Shown here piece after piece: positions 11,956 through 26,600 of a stretch of 64,000 nucleotides of DNA; within the stretch, counting starts at the first letter, position 1, and the number at the start of each line of letters is the position of its first letter. This stretch comes from Setophaga petechia (taxonomy: Eukaryota > Chordata > Aves > Passeriformes > Parulidae), in contig JANCRA010000032.1 of NCBI GenBank assembly GCA_024362935.1, forward strand, positions 5,135,001 through 5,199,000. The letters run 5' to 3'. Position numbers and translations under genes: made by a program. Under the pieces are notes generated by a model, which saw nothing but the letters and a program-made list of their open reading frames with translations, did not search any database and had not been told where the DNA came from.

Positions 11956-13985
11956 CTCTGACACAAAAAAATGAAGGATGCATTAAAGTATTTCATGTTA
12001 TCAGAAAACTGTGCAGCCATGATTAGTGCTACCAAGGAGAACGCTGTACTAAGTAGTCTCTCAAAATTAAGGATGTTGTTAAAAGCATAGTTTGCATGAG
12101 GTCCTAAAAGTTATTCTTATTTTTCTGTTGAAATCAAAACCTGTGGTTGATCTAAATACCTGTGATGCTGGAGAAAAGATATAAAGTTTTTCTTTCTTTT
12201 GGATTGTGCGCATGTAACTAGACATTACATGTTTAGAGCTGCTAAATACTCAACTATGATAAACTATTTTAAACGGCAAAACCAGATGCTATTTTTTGCT
12301 GTTTAGAAATTGGTTGGTCAGAGAAACTTCAGAAAAAAGTGTGCATCAATCTGAAAATTCAAGGTATGAAAATTATTAATGCTATAAAACTCCCCATAAA
12401 TGACAGAAGCACTTCTTTATTTTCTCACTGAGTAAAGTGATTTCCCCACTTAAATGAAAAGAAAAAATGGGAAGGAGTTTGTTGGATGAGGAGGGTTGTA
12501 ATAAATATGGTTAAGACTGCACTCTTCTTAGGGAGCTGCCTCCGGAATAAATTTTGCTGGTATTGTCCATTCACTTCTCTATTCTTCTTCAAAATATATT
12601 TTCAAAGGGCAAGAGTTAAAACAACATTTATTAGAAAAACTTGATTGGGAGAAGCCATTTCAAGGCTCAGAACCCAGACAAAGGGCCAGTGCAAACAAAA
12701 GATTGTATGAGGACAATGAAAGTAGTAAAAAAAAAAAGCTACGTTTAAAGAATATATTTTGTCTCTATTTTTGAATTCTTCAGCAAAGTATGTGAATTAT
12801 CCAAACCAGAATCATCTGAGTCATCGTTTCATTATTAGCTTTATTAATATGATTCCCCTTGAATCTTAGTGGTGAACTGATGATGACAATACCAGTATTC
12901 TGGGGCATTGAGGGGTTTAGTTTTTTTCCTTTAGGCAAGAATGAAAAATAACTGGAGCTAATTTCTAGCAGCATCCTCTTGATTTCTCTTAATCCTGGAC
13001 TGTGATGACTCTTCAAGCATCTCATTGGAAGCAATTGTGGGAAAAAGGCCATTCCCTTTTCAGCTGTTCTTCCAAACCCTAATGAGTTAACAATTGAAAT
13101 ACAGAAAGTTGCTTCAGAGGTCAGGAGAGTATATTCTACACAATGGTCACAGCATTTGAAACCATGACAGCACTATAAATTGACAAACTAAAGCAGAGCA
13201 CTTGGTGGTCTGAAGTGGAGAAAAGAACATCAACCAAGAGCAGTAAAAAGACAAACCATGAAACCACACAGAAAAAAATGAGTGATTTTTTTCAGATCAC
13301 CTTGTTAGAATTTAGTGTATCAGAGGTCAGATGAGTAGAACAATAATAAGGTCCAAGGTTGAATACCAGTGGGGAAGCTTAACCCAGGAGCTCCAGGTCA
13401 ACCATAAGTGAATGAGGTAGAACAGTGAAGCAGTAGTCACCCGGGAAGGAACGCACAAAAGTCAGTGGGTTAAGGGGAGGAGCCCCACAGTTATCAATTA
13501 GACTAAGAGAAAGCCCAGGCTCGAGCACCTGGGATAGAAAAATAATCCCAGTGTGATGAGAGGAGATTTTCTCCTGTGCACGGTTCTTGTTCCTTGGTTT
13601 TCAGGTTTCAAGAAATTTGAAATGTGTAAAGCTAACTATCTTAAATCTGTAACAGATGAGAAAACACTGGCCAGTTGGATGCATGTTTTATGTGCATATG
13701 ACAATGTTTTCATCCCACGCTGGACAGTCTGCTGAGATACAGGCATAAAAGTAAATTTCTTTTAAAAATATGAGCAAACATATACACACACAGGCAAATA
13801 CGGGCATGCACACATGTACACCACTGTGAAGAGGTGTTTTTCAACTTCTTATTTTGTCTTCAGAAAAGTATAATTCACACCAATTTTATTTTTAACTTAT
13901 GAGGAGGAATTTCTTCAGATTTGTGAAGAAAATTACTTCAAGTGATAAGTATGGAATATTTAAGTGACATTTTACAATGTAAAAT
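11956..13985. other. Gene-free unique DNA
   Basis: AT-rich, with no supportable gene. A GC-richer part at about 13320-13560 (CACCCGGGAAGG, GGGGAGGAGCCCC) stands out mildly and could be an unrecognised retroposon, but I cannot define its ends. Confidence 0.45.
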
Positions 13986-13998
13986 GTATATATATATA

Positions 13999-14031
<33 letters not shown>
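13986..14031. repeat. (TA)n microsatellite, interrupted
   Basis: Alternating TA over about 46 bases with one TTTATT interruption at about 14000-14006. Likely polymorphic in length and prone to cruciform extrusion. Confidence 0.9.
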
Positions 14032-17000
14032 GGTTATGCAACTTCCTCTTCCGATGAACATGCATCACCTAATTTAGTAGGAATTTTACCATTGATTTCA
14101 TTGGAGCTAGAAAAGGCCTAAAATAAAGCAGATCATGTCTGATAGCCCATAGTTCAGAGTACATTGAAAATATCCAAGTAGAGCTAGCCATAACTATCCA
14201 CCAATATGAACACATTTTTTCTGTTATGCAGATTTCCATTTATGATTGTCATAAGATATGAATAACTGTGGTATTACCTTTGTACATCTCTGTGTGAGTG
14301 GAGTGAGGGTGAGGGGGTAATGTGTCAATACAGCAGAAGATTTTTGTGATGTCTGCACTATATACCTGAAATATCATTCAGTCCTCATGAGCAATCCGTG
14401 GTAAAAGGGCAAGGATGTGTAATATTAGCTAGACTCAAACTCTAAACATACTTTGTTTGTAACCTACTACCCTATTTTTCTACTTGTCTGTTCTTAAACC
14501 CACATTTCTGAGGAACTATGTATTTCTGGATGGCTGCTAAAACCAGCAAAATTCTTACAGGCAGAATAAGTCTCACCAGCTGTAACAAAGCACACAGTAT
14601 CCCCACTGTCCTCTGGTGTGTACATGCTACTTTTTGGATTACAAAAGACCTGTTGTCAAGGTATTGTGATAACTTTTCGAACTCCTTCCCTTTTGCTTCT
14701 CCAGAACAATTGCACAAATACAAATAAAGCAGAGGCTGACTGCTAAGCACACAGGTACATTGCTCCACAGTCACTGCCTTCCCACATGCATCAAAGAAGA
14801 TGAAGAGATTACATCGCCAAGTGGCTTCTTTCTGCTTTAAACAGGATGAGTTTTCTGACATGAAAGCTTCTCCTACAAAGACTGAAACAGAGAAGTCCAG
14901 GGACAAAAATACCCAACCTTTTTTCAAGAGATTATCAATGGTGGCCTCTGAAATCTAGCAGGACAGGAAAAAATTGTGGTCTACTTAAAGAAGCTGAAAA
15001 AGTTTAGGAAAGGAACATGGACTGTAGTTCTCATGGCTGGGTATTATGCTTGTTTGGAAAAAATAGGTGAATAAGCTATGAATTTATTGCATATGATAAA
15101 AGAAAAAGGGTACAACTTCTTCAAGAGTTCATTTCAAGATCTGATTTGTCTAAAGGAAAAGATGCTTGATGTGTTTCTCTCTAAATGGTTCTTTTTCTGA
15201 TGCTGTTAGACAGCTGGATTTACATCCTGGAAATTATGGGAGGTCATGCCAGATGTAAGCAGGGGAATCAAGAAAAAGGGGATAAGAATGTCTCATGTTT
15301 TAAGAGAGGAGGTCCTTTATAAAATAGTGTGCAGAAGCATGGGTGGCAATAACATTTCTTTTGTGTGCAACAGGGGAAGTTGGATTAACTAGTATTAGGA
15401 TTTAATATGCTTTTCTTAGGGGAAAGTTTGTTGCTTTAAGTTAACAGAGGAGTGAAACTGGTGCACCATTCAGTTTAATGAACATTTTTTCTTTCTTATA
15501 AACAATAAAGTTTCAAACTCAAATTGATAATATCTCTTTGGGATGCTACTCACAAGAAGACATGTCATTGTTTGCAGTGTTCCCAAATAGTGTTGCAGTC
15601 TCCAAAAGTACTCTGTATGCATTAAAGTTCATGTTTTTAATATTTTTATACTGCAAATAGCTCAAGGTAAAAAAACAACCAAATAAATGAATATTTAGCA
15701 GAAGTAATTCCATTAACTCTGATGATCCAATGTTAGAGTAAACTGAGGTAAAAAACGTAGGTTCACCAGCTGCAATATGAAACAATCAAAGTTGCCTACC
15801 AGACAGATGGATAGAGTTTTTTGAACTGAAATATACCACAGTCTTGGGGAAGGATTTGGATCTAGCTCAGCTGAATTTTGCTCCAGGCTCCATCAACTGT
15901 ACTACCTAGAGCTCCATTGATGTAGTGGGGATTCTAAGTCATGTGCTGACATCTACACTGTAAGCACCTAAATTTGAGTGCTTCAATTCATATATATAGA
16001 GAGAGTATAGATACAGTTTATATCCACCCATCATTAGATTAGGTAGGTTAGTTGGAATAGCTGTAAAATCATCTGCATCTGAACTGGAACCATACACTCC
16101 CCTGCTAGTCAGTAAAAAGGAATAATCACTTGCAAAGTGAGATTCATCTCAATCTGCAGTAGATGCCTGAAATCAGTCAGATAAGTTGCACCATAAAAGC
16201 TGTATTGTTTTGCACTGAAGGGAACAGAAAACTAGTTCAGGTAAAGATACCTACATAAGGAGAACAAATGTCTCCTTCACTCACAAGCAGTCAGACAGAG
16301 AAATTAAAAGATTTGAAAAAGATAATTAAGCGGTTTTTAGAACTGTTGGTGAGGGTGATCTCCCACAGGAGGAGGATGCCACTGATACCCCATCTGAACT
16401 TTAACTAGTAGGTGGTGGATATCTGCCAGAGACTGACAAGAACAACATCATGAAGTACCTATAAGCTAAGTCAAGAAGATGAGAAATGGAATGAGATGGG
16501 GGAAGGAAACACTGGAAGGATTCAAGGCAGTGATTCCATGAGCTTGGAAAATGGTTATTGTGGTTGTATTTTCAACAGATACAAGCAAGAAACAACAGCA
16601 GCTGTCAGTGCCTGAAAGGAAAAAAATGCAGTTCTCCAGATAAAAGTTAAGGTGAGTTGTAAGTGGTGGAAATTGAGAGAAGGATGCATTCTTAGGCATG
16701 CATTGCAGAGCTGGGAAAAAGATATGGCCTGTGAATTCACTCTTGCTGACTGTGTAGGCTGCCCCTGTGGCTTTGGAAGAGGGATTCCCAACCACAAGAA
16801 ATGGCAGATGTAACACTTCAGCTCCCCTGCCCCCAGCATATTTAGATTCTGGATTTTCAGCAGTTAAAATGTCAATAGACTCTTATCTGAGGCATGTTAT
16901 TAGCTGTAACTCATTTTCCTGTACAGTTGAAAAAAATGTATAAATTGGTTATACAAATTTATCAGTCTGTTAGACAGAAAGACAAACTCTGGTCATCTTA

Positions 17001-20000
17001 ATAGGTACTCCTCTTAGCACATTTTTCCCAGTTGAATGAAGACCAAAATGATTGATCACATCTTTGTTAAGAATTGCAGTGGGGGACACTGGGAAACTGA
17101 GGGAGTCACAGTTCATTGAAGTAAATCACGTGTGCTCTCTTGTGCTAGTGCCGAATGGCAGAGGGGACAGATGACCAGCGTGATCCAGTCTGTCTAATTT
17201 CATACAAACAGTGAATCCTTGACTATGGACTCTACAGGGCTCTGATTGTGAAAAAGAAGGGTCTAAAAGATCACAGTTAAAAAACTTCCGTGTGGAAAAT
17301 ATGCAAAGTTCTCAGTAGGGAAGAAAGAGAGATAAAAATATTATAATTTATCAAGGAGGCCATAATTCCCTCTCCTCACCCATCACAGAGAAATTCAATT
17401 CAAAAGAAAGACTGCAAAGTTTTCAAAGATTTTGCAAAACTGGTGGTGCTGGTAAAATCAGCCCCAACTTTGGTGTTTTAAATAGTGCTTTTTATTCAAA
17501 GTCTATATTCTTTTGTGACAGTGCAGGATCAAGCTGACACAATAAGAATTCTATCAGAAATAAAATTAATGGCATCACCACGAAATTGTTTCTGAATTCA
17601 GTATAAAGAATGTCTAGCACATGGGCAGTCAGAAGTGAAAGCATTACCTATTCCCTTTCAAAAAGGGGCAAAAATATATCCTTAGAAAGTTCAGTTCACT
17701 CTGGTGAGGGGGTGGAATGATTTTCACCCTTTTCTCATCAACTAGATTGCTTTTCACAGCCAAAAAATCACAAGGTACAGTTAGATACAAGACTACTTCT
17801 GTAGGAAAATGTGTTCATGTTAAAAATGAATAGAAATTATAGCAACAGAATAAAATGAAACTTGCAAGCCCAGAGAAATAAAACAACTTGTTATTTATGA
17901 TAAACAACAGGGGATTGTTGTAGGTCTGAAGCAATCAAAAGAAACTCTGAACAAAAATAATAATAATGCTTAGAATTCAGGCATTTCATTTATTGAATTG
18001 TTTCTGTACAACAAGCTTTAGAGAATAACACAATACATTCTAATGTTCTGGAATTGTTAATGAAACAACCTAGTTGTAAAAGAATATAGAGCTCTACCGA
18101 AGAGAGAGCTGTTATTTTGTTGGTTCACATGCTTCTTACTCACATATCCATTCTGTGTACTTTTCTGTCCTAAAAGTGTTCCTCACATTAGTTTTTAAGA
18201 GTGTAGGAGGGCACTTAATGATTAACTAGGAGAAATAACTGTTTGATAATACCTTACCATACGTGGACATAAACTGGATCACAGTCTTTATTTTAGTGGT
18301 TTTCCATTTCCCCTTGTTATTATTTTTATGGTACATAGCCTCATAGAAAATCTGACTTCTTCCATGGCTTTTCATTTATGCCCTTGTTCACACTTGAAAG
18401 CTCTGCAAAACTCAAAGGAGTGACTATAGGTCTTTTTCAAGACCCAGACATAAAATAGACCAGTGATCACTGTCAGATTACAAATTTTTCCTTTTAAAAA
18501 ATCTGCAAATCCTTTTCCCAAACTGTAAAACAAAATTCAACATTCCAGTGGTGCACAATCAGGACACTATTTGGTCTTACACACAGTAAGGAAAACACCA
18601 TATGTCAATGTAATCCATACACTTGAAATGGAGAAAAAAAATTTAAATTCAGGTGTATTTAGTACTTAGACCTTCTTGTGCTCCTGATATCATTTAAGAG
18701 CTTTACAGAAAGATGGTCTGAAGGTTTTGTCAGGGAAGTGTTAACTCTTTTTTTATCCTCAGCTGCAGTACAAGCACAGAAGGAAGAAATATTTTCCTCC
18801 AAAAAGTATAGTCAAGTGTGTGTGCCCAAAGCAGAAGAGCTTCTCTTCCTTCTTGAGGAAATTTAACATAGCTTGTTAACTTTGGAATACCTGGAGAAAG
18901 AGAAATAATTACGCTACTGTATAATTTCAAGTCTGTCAAAATACCTTCTGCCTCCATCATGATACTGCTGGTCCCTTCTTAGCAACTACCTTCTCTGCTG
19001 GAGTTTTCATCATCTTGCTCAATTATTAAGAAATAAACATATGAATGTAGAAAATATACCTTAAAAGTTGCTCATATACCTGCATGAAAAGTGTATCCAT
19101 GAGTTTAAATTTTGAGCACCTCTGGAGTGTGCAAAGTCTATCTGAATTCACCTTTGAAGCTTTTGCATTGCAAAGGGGATGAAATTCTTTGAACAGATTG
19201 TTATAACTTGTTCATCTAGGTCTTTCAAAGGCTACTGGACTGCCAAAAAGAGCATTTTATCCACTGAGGTAGGCAAATATGTATATGGAAAGTTAATCGC
19301 ACAATGTCAATAAAATGGGGAGAAATTCATGCAATGAGATTACACTTCATCTCAATTTTATTGAAATTAAACGGAAAGTTGTTTGGGTGTGAAAAAAGGT
19401 ACACAATGATCCTAAAACAGTTTTAAAGTAGAAAGAGGCAGAAATTCCCTCGCTACAAAGCGCGAGCCGTTCATTTCTTGTCTAGAACAGGAAAGAAGAA
19501 CCAAAAGCTAGATATGTCTGTGTCTTGTTCATACTTCATTGCATCTTCCTTTGAAGTTGTGGCTTTGATCACTGTTCACAGGACAGTGGACCAAATGGGT
19601 TTCCAGCGTGATACAACTGAACATTCCTGTGATCTTGAATGCCTCAGGATTCCTCCATGCTAGAAGACATCAGCATAGAGAATAAAATTGTGGGCATTTC
19701 AGGAAGGAACAGATATCCTAGATTATTCCCCTCTTTCTCCATGTACTCTTTTTCTCAGTTCTTTCTCTATTTTTGTTGTGAATAGTTCTTTATTTATCTT
19801 CACTGCCCAGGCACACAACCTCACAGGAAAGTTTATGATACTGCTGAGTACAGAATGATAGAAAGTTGGTCAGAGAGGAGTGAGCAACACATAAACAAAC
19901 ACCAATAGCTCAGCCTGATTTCAGTCCCAGATCTGCAGCAGTACAGATCACCCTCTGTTTTTTTTCTCCAGACTACCCTGCTACAATATGTTACATATTG

Positions 20001-20407
20001 TGATAGTTGAAGGCTTTATTCAGAGCGCAGCTGTGCCAGGATAAAGATTCTCATGGATGAGGTTAGGACAAAATTTTGTTATTCCTTCTCCAACCTTACA
20101 TTAACAGAAAATCAAGATCTGCAGAGCAAGATGAATGAGGTCCGATGACCTTTTGCTGAATAAAAACTGCAGGAATGTTAGTGTTATCCTGTGAACTGTG
20201 TGATAATTTTGCACTGTTCTGCTTTGTATTTGCCTTTACATATACATATATGTACTTTTTATTTTTACTCTGAATCTTACTTAAATTGAAAAAATTGCCT
20301 TCCCCACTTAAATGAGTGCTATCAATGTATTTCATGCCCTTGAAATAGAGTGAAGTCCAGTGAGGTGGTGCCTCACTCTTTATGACAGCTTTTCTTGGCC
20401 CAAAATC
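14032..20407. other. Gene-free AT-rich unique DNA
   Basis: No gene is supportable. The longest frames (for example on the minus strand at 14472-14927 and 16466-16816) have no recognisable domain, odd composition and no splice context. No transposon or RNA gene was recognised. Confidence 0.5.
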
Positions 20408-20445
20408 AGTTGATCTAAGTTCTTCATCTAAGTTGATCTAAGTTC
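20408..20445. repeat. Short tandem duplication (15-bp unit)
   Basis: AGTTGATCTAAGTTC occurs at 20408-20422 and again, exactly, at 20431-20445, with an 8-bp spacer that itself contains ATCTA. This is typical of replication slippage. Confidence 0.8.
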
Positions 20446-20639
20446 AGCAACTTATTTGTTCAATTCTTGTCATTCCATCATAGAGATGTTGATCAGATCA
20501 ATAGAAAACACTTTATAAGAAGTAACCTTTTCCTCACGAGAAAATTATCAGTTTCCTTTTAGGAAGGGAAACATACTTACTGAAAATTTTCATACTCTTA
20601 TAATCTCAAATTACTTTACAGCCAAAATATTTGTTTCAC

Positions 20640-20695
20640 AAAAAAAAATAAAATCCAGGAAAAAACCCCACACCAAAAAAAAACCCCCAGCCCTA
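20640..20695. repeat. A-rich/C-run low-complexity tract
   Basis: A runs alternate with short C runs (AAAAAACCCC-like units). Similar A/C-rich DNA recurs at 56.23 kb. Confidence 0.65.
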
Positions 20696-23600
20696 CTTGC
20701 TCTTTAGCTTCATTTCTCTCTCTCTTTGCTTTTTTAAGATTTATTTATTGTTTGTCAAGGAAAGCAATATACTAACAGTATACATACTTTTATACATTTT
20801 TTTTCACTCTTCATTTTCCACTGATTTCTCAACCATGCTCAATGAAACTCTAGCTTGTAAAGTCATAGCATGCAAAAGCAAAGGAATCTGTTGGAAGAAC
20901 CGTGCAATTGCCAAGACAGTTCAAGAGTCTTTTCTCACTTCTTGGACATGGATATTTGCATAACACTATATATTTTCCATTATCAAATCACAGGATTTTT
21001 TAACTCCACTGTTCTTGGATACAGTCTTGAAATCCAGCCAGAAAGATCCACTGTTTTAGTAACTACTACCTTGCATATTAAGTGATATGGGATGACCAGG
21101 TGTCAGGTAGTCTATGGTCCACTCTAGTAGCTCTCAGCGTCCTGGGTAAATTTCAGTTTTCCAATATTTATTTCACTGGCAAGTGCATCTAGCTGCCTGA
21201 AAGACTGCCTCTCACACTGCTAGATTTCTCTGCTGTAGAAACTAAATCTAGTGAAACACAACTTTCTGGGATCAGAGCCAGGTCACTCTCAGTTCAGTGG
21301 CCTTATCTTTGAATTTACAATTAGAGGCTCATGCATGTCTCCTTTCATGAGAGGCAAACCTCATTCTTCCAGTGATCCATCCCCTCAAATATCGAATTGG
21401 TGCTACCAGTAGACTGCATCTTGCACACATGATGAGATTTTGCTGGCAAAAATTGCTGTAGAGTTTTATTCCTCCTTGACTGAATATCTGTCACTTCCAA
21501 ACTGATGTTAATTGATGCCTCCTTGCTGTGGTGGTGGGAGTTTCAGAACAGATGTTAATACAGCAATGAGTATGTTAAGGAAATTTAAAATATAAAAAGA
21601 CTGACTTGTGCTTACAGTCTATATATACTACCAGAGATTTATTGAAAAACAAAATAAAGAATATACTTAGCTGCTGTGGGTGGGGTCTGAAATTAATACA
21701 TTCTCTGCATTTTTCAAACTAAGTCTGCATGAACAAACCTAATTCTCTTCCTCCTTAAGTAGTATTTTAAATGCACCACATATATTTTTCCTTCACCAGG
21801 TAAGCATCTGGAATAACAGGCCTTACTGATACACAATCTAGCACTAGCATCTAGCGTGAGAAGCAAAAGTCAGCTGAACTTAGAAAATATTGCTGTTAAA
21901 TAATTGCACACTGTCTTTAAATTATGGTTTGCTGTTTCTGGAAATAGCTGTATCATCCGTCAAAGTATACTGTAAGCTTTTAAAATAGATATATCATGTA
22001 GATGTATTTCTTAAGATTACATATAAATTCATTTCTTTTTATTTTGTATTCATATTTAATTCAAACTCCATTATTTGAGATTCAAGATGGGATACGTCTA
22101 AATATGAAGCTTTTATTCTGCCCTCTAAGTTATACAGTATAGTTTAATATTAAGATTTTACTAGACAGTTACACAGTACTCAGTTTTAATATGGAATACT
22201 TCATCATGTTCATTATCGCCTATTTAAACTCATGTAAACTGACACTCCTGAAATAAGCAAGCTTTAAAATGTTAATATAAATGTTATGACTCTTTTAATT
22301 GCAATAGACATCTCATTAAGTAATTTAATACCAGTGGGACCTCTTACCAATATACAAAAAAACATACTTTGCCCAGCTTTTACATACAGCACAATATGAC
22401 AGATAATTTTTTTTTCCAGAGTGATGCTCATCAGCTTTCTCTTTGCTATCCATATCCTGAGTGAGAACGTCTTAGCAGCAAGCTGCCTTGATGGGCTGGA
22501 TTAGCTGGCTTAAACCAGAGCACCTTTGGTAAGGCTGCACCTGTCTGCTCAGGATTAACCAGCAGGACCTCTCAGAACAGCACCAGGGAGAGAGCTACCT
22601 AGACCATGGCCGTGGTGGAATTAGTTCTTCACCTAGGTGGAGAGAAAAACATGCATGACATTTCCATTAGCCTAGAAGGCAGAAACATCTGGTTACTTGG
22701 TTCAGCTCATCAGCAGGAGAGCCTGTAGTTGATTAGCCCTTCTCTCAGTAGTAGGCGTTACTACAGTCAGTGGGAATTACTAAACATGGTTTCAGGGGAC
22801 CGACGTTAATTTGGCTTGCCAAAATAATATGCAATTTTTTAAGGAGTTTGCGTTAATTAGTTGTATAATTTGATGTGATGTGATTGGTTTTGCACAAAGA
22901 AAAGCAGAACAGGGTTTGCCATTACAAGCTGCTGTAGGAGAATCAAGAGATGGCACTGAAACAGCTCACAGTGTGAATTTGCAGTGGTGAAAGGCCTTAG
23001 TTCATGATCTAATTATACAACGGGATTCCCTTTCTCAAAAGCCAAAAGCCTTTTGATTCTTTTTTGTCTTCTAAGATACTTTATATTGATTACTATACTT
23101 TTAATTCCTTGCTCCTATTATTTCACCACAGATTAAGTCATTTTGGATATCCTATTTTGGCCTGTTTTGTATAATATTCCACTTTTACGAGAAAAGAAAT
23201 ATGTAAAACTATGAAAGATGGCAATTTATAGTTTATATAATTCCTAACTGAATCTCTCTGCCTGCCTTCTGCTGTCCATTCACTAACTCTTTCTCAACTA
23301 TTATTGGCAATTTAGGCTTCTTTGCTACCTGTGGAGTGGTAATCAGTAATAGCACTGATGTCAGAATTACAGTTTCTGCCAGGATAACTGATAACTGTGT
23401 GGCCTGGGAACTTAGAAACATACATGAGGTACTCAACATCCTCTCATTAAAAGCGTTTGCTGCCTGATGGCTGTTGAAAAAATTTTAGAAATGCACTGGA
23501 AAGTGTCTGCTGAGGACTCTGGCTGAATGAGAGGGTTGTTTAAGATTTTTCCTCAGGATTTGCTGAGTATGGGAGTAGACAACTGAAGCAATTCACAGAA

Positions 23601-26600
23601 ATAGTATACCCGTCCACCTTTCTCTGTTCTTCTCAACTGTCTTGCCTATTTGGACGGCAGATTCTTTGGGCTGGTGGCTCTTTCTTCCTAAATGCTTGTA
23701 CAGTGCTCTGCACACAGAGTTGCCAGTCCTGGCTGTGGCCTCCAGGCACAGCTCTCTTAGACATGCCTGTTAATTAACTCACAGCTCTCTCCTGTTATCT
23801 GCCATCCCCACCTAACATTTAAAAATTTCATGTCACCTCCACTAGCAGCAAGAGGCAGGAGTTTATTTATCACTATTTTCACAGGGAAGGAAGTCTGGAA
23901 CATACAGTCTGTAGTATATACTCTACCAAAATTTAGCTACATACTTATTCAGGAGATTTTTTCTCCTTAAGCTGTTTGTCTTGTTAATGGCTACTGCTTC
24001 AGATCACCCTTGGAGTGAGGCTGTCTCCCTTCATGAACTACCAAAATTTAGGCAGCATGGACCCACCTCAGGATATCCATTTCTATTCTTCTGCAAGAAA
24101 ACCCCATGCTTGAAATCCTGTCTCCACTGAGGATGGCTGAGAGAAACTTATTTACATGCTGTTTGAAGAGTCTTCTGTAGACTGGGGTTTCACACTGCTG
24201 GGCAATGAAGAACCTCACACTTTGCTGAAAGTCTGCCTTGCATGCTGATGTCCAGACTTCTCAGAGATGTTCATAAATCTCAGACTCAGAGTTGCCTGAA
24301 ATCTCATACAACTCTGGTTTCCTATGATACAAGGTTCCCTTACAAATGTTTCACAGAGCTCTCTTCAAATCTCTAAAAAGAGGCATGGCATAGTTTATGG
24401 GATGTTCTGTTCAATACCTAATCCCTGTGGAAAAGCCCTGTAGTTTAGGTATGACTTCATGTAATAAAGCAAGTCCACCAAACACAAAAGAGAAAAGAGT
24501 TCTAATGGAATCTTTGTACCATCAAGGCTTGGGAGATATGAGCTTAGTACTGGTGGGAGGTGTTTAAAATCCTGAAAAAGATTGGTGTCAAAGGAGGAAT
24601 GCACAGTATGTAGTGGAATGGAGTTGGTATTACATATACATAAGGGGCAAGCGTGCTAGTGCAGAAGGATGCATTGAGCAGTTCTAGTAAGAGTAAAGTG
24701 GGGAGGAAGAAAAAGCCCAAACATTTCATTGGCACAGATCAGGACTGAGGATGCCTGGAGAGTTTCCAGGTAATTTCTATTAGGTGCAGCAAGAGTGATG
24801 GCATCCATCAGGGTGACTGTTTGTGCAAAGCTCAGCTGTCTGTCATGGGATCACCTGAACCCTTTATGGATTGTAGACTTAAAATGCTCATATTGCTTGC
24901 TATTTATTTTCTATTTGAATATCAGTTATTACTGAAACCGTGTTTGTTTACCTTGAGCAGTCAGTAATTTGTAGTTACTCCTCACCATCTTTAAACAGTA
25001 CCTGCAGTAGTAACTGGTGTTACCTGTTTCTGAAATTGCCTCAGTTATCTGCCTCTTTTACTGTCATTGCCTATCTTAGGCCTAGATTTCAAGCTCATGG
25101 AGAGTGAATGTCTATAGTGCTAAATTCTATATATTCAAACTTTTTGCAGAATGAGTTTCTGGTTTTTGTTCTGTATTTTCTACCCATCTATCACAGTGAT
25201 GTCCACAATGGGGAGTACCAGGAAGTACAGTAAGGTGAATAGTAAGAAAGATTGATAAGAAAGAATTAATGCAACCAAAAAAACTGCTAAAAAATAAGTG
25301 TTTCATTTTGTCCACTGAGGTCATTTCATATAAAAGGATGTTGCAAGACCAATGTTTTAATCACTACATGTAAACCTCTCAGAAAAAATGCAGTAAACAG
25401 ACATGGAAAATTCTTCATAATTATCAACTCCTGTGCTATATATGGGTAAATATGTCTTACCTCAGAAAGATATGTCCATCAATACATTATTCATTAACAA
25501 ATACAAAATAAACACTTCTTTGAGTAAACATATTATTTTTACGTCAGATTGACTTTTAAAGTCTTATAGTACAAATACAGAATTATTTCTATTGATGTAG
25601 AAAAGTTATATTTTCACTTTTTTAATGAAAGGTGGTAGCAATTGATGTAAAACCAAGGCAGCAGTACCATGCTAATAACCAGGACAGGTTAAGCCACCCT
25701 ATATAAATCTATATTAATTTTAAATTAATTATGAGAGTGGTAGATTGATCAATTGAATATGAAGAAAAATTTTCAGATTTTGCTTAAATACAGAAGAAGA
25801 AATTGATATAGAGATAAATCATTAATTTCCTTTCTTAGCAAAACTACCTTCTCTTTCTTTCCACCTCTCCTGTCTTCTTCACTTCCCCAAGTGATATTGG
25901 AAGGACTCAGGCCAGGAAATTTTCCTACTTTGTGATACATTACAGAAGTAGCCTGAGAACGATTGCTGAATGAATGCATTTTAAATCCATCAGTGGCATC
26001 AGTAGTAAAGGACATACAGAAAAGGTATCTGAGCCTTACCTAGAAAAGTCCTTCAAGGCTGAAATTTTTTGGACACCTGTATATGCTGAGGCATCCCCAT
26101 ATGAGCTTTTAGACTCATGAAATGCCAAAACACTATTTTTATTTGTGCCAGTGAAAAGCTTAGAGGTTGTTGTACTATTATTTTTGTTCCTGTTACTCAG
26201 ATATACTTCCCCTGTGAAGCGCATTACAACTTGGGAGTGCCCAGTCCTGTGAAAGGTAAATTAGTTCAGAGGTACATAAACCAAAAGCCTCACAACAGAA
26301 GTCACAAGGAAATCTAGTCAAAGCAAATGTAATGACACTAGACAACAGTTGCTGTAAAAATGTAGATGCCTTTTCTTTATAACTGGTGATTTTAAGATGC
26401 TCTTCACCTTTTGAAACAGGGCTGAAATCTTCAGTCTTCATCTCACTTCCAGAATTGATGAATCTAATTTTTCAGTCAGTATAGATTCAAAAATCAGTTT
26501 GAATGGATATGACATATCATTAATAAAAAAGAAATACAAAATTAAAGCTCTAAAACTATCCATTGTTAAATAAGCCATATATTAACATTTGAAAATGAAT

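Noticed and set aside
13320..13560. GC-richer stretch suspected to be an LTR or SINE.
   Set aside because: No TG...CA ends, target duplication, promoter order or A tail could be defined.
14472..14927. 151-codon minus-strand frame.
   Set aside because: No domain, no promoter or splice context, and an overlapping + strand frame of similar quality. A chance frame.
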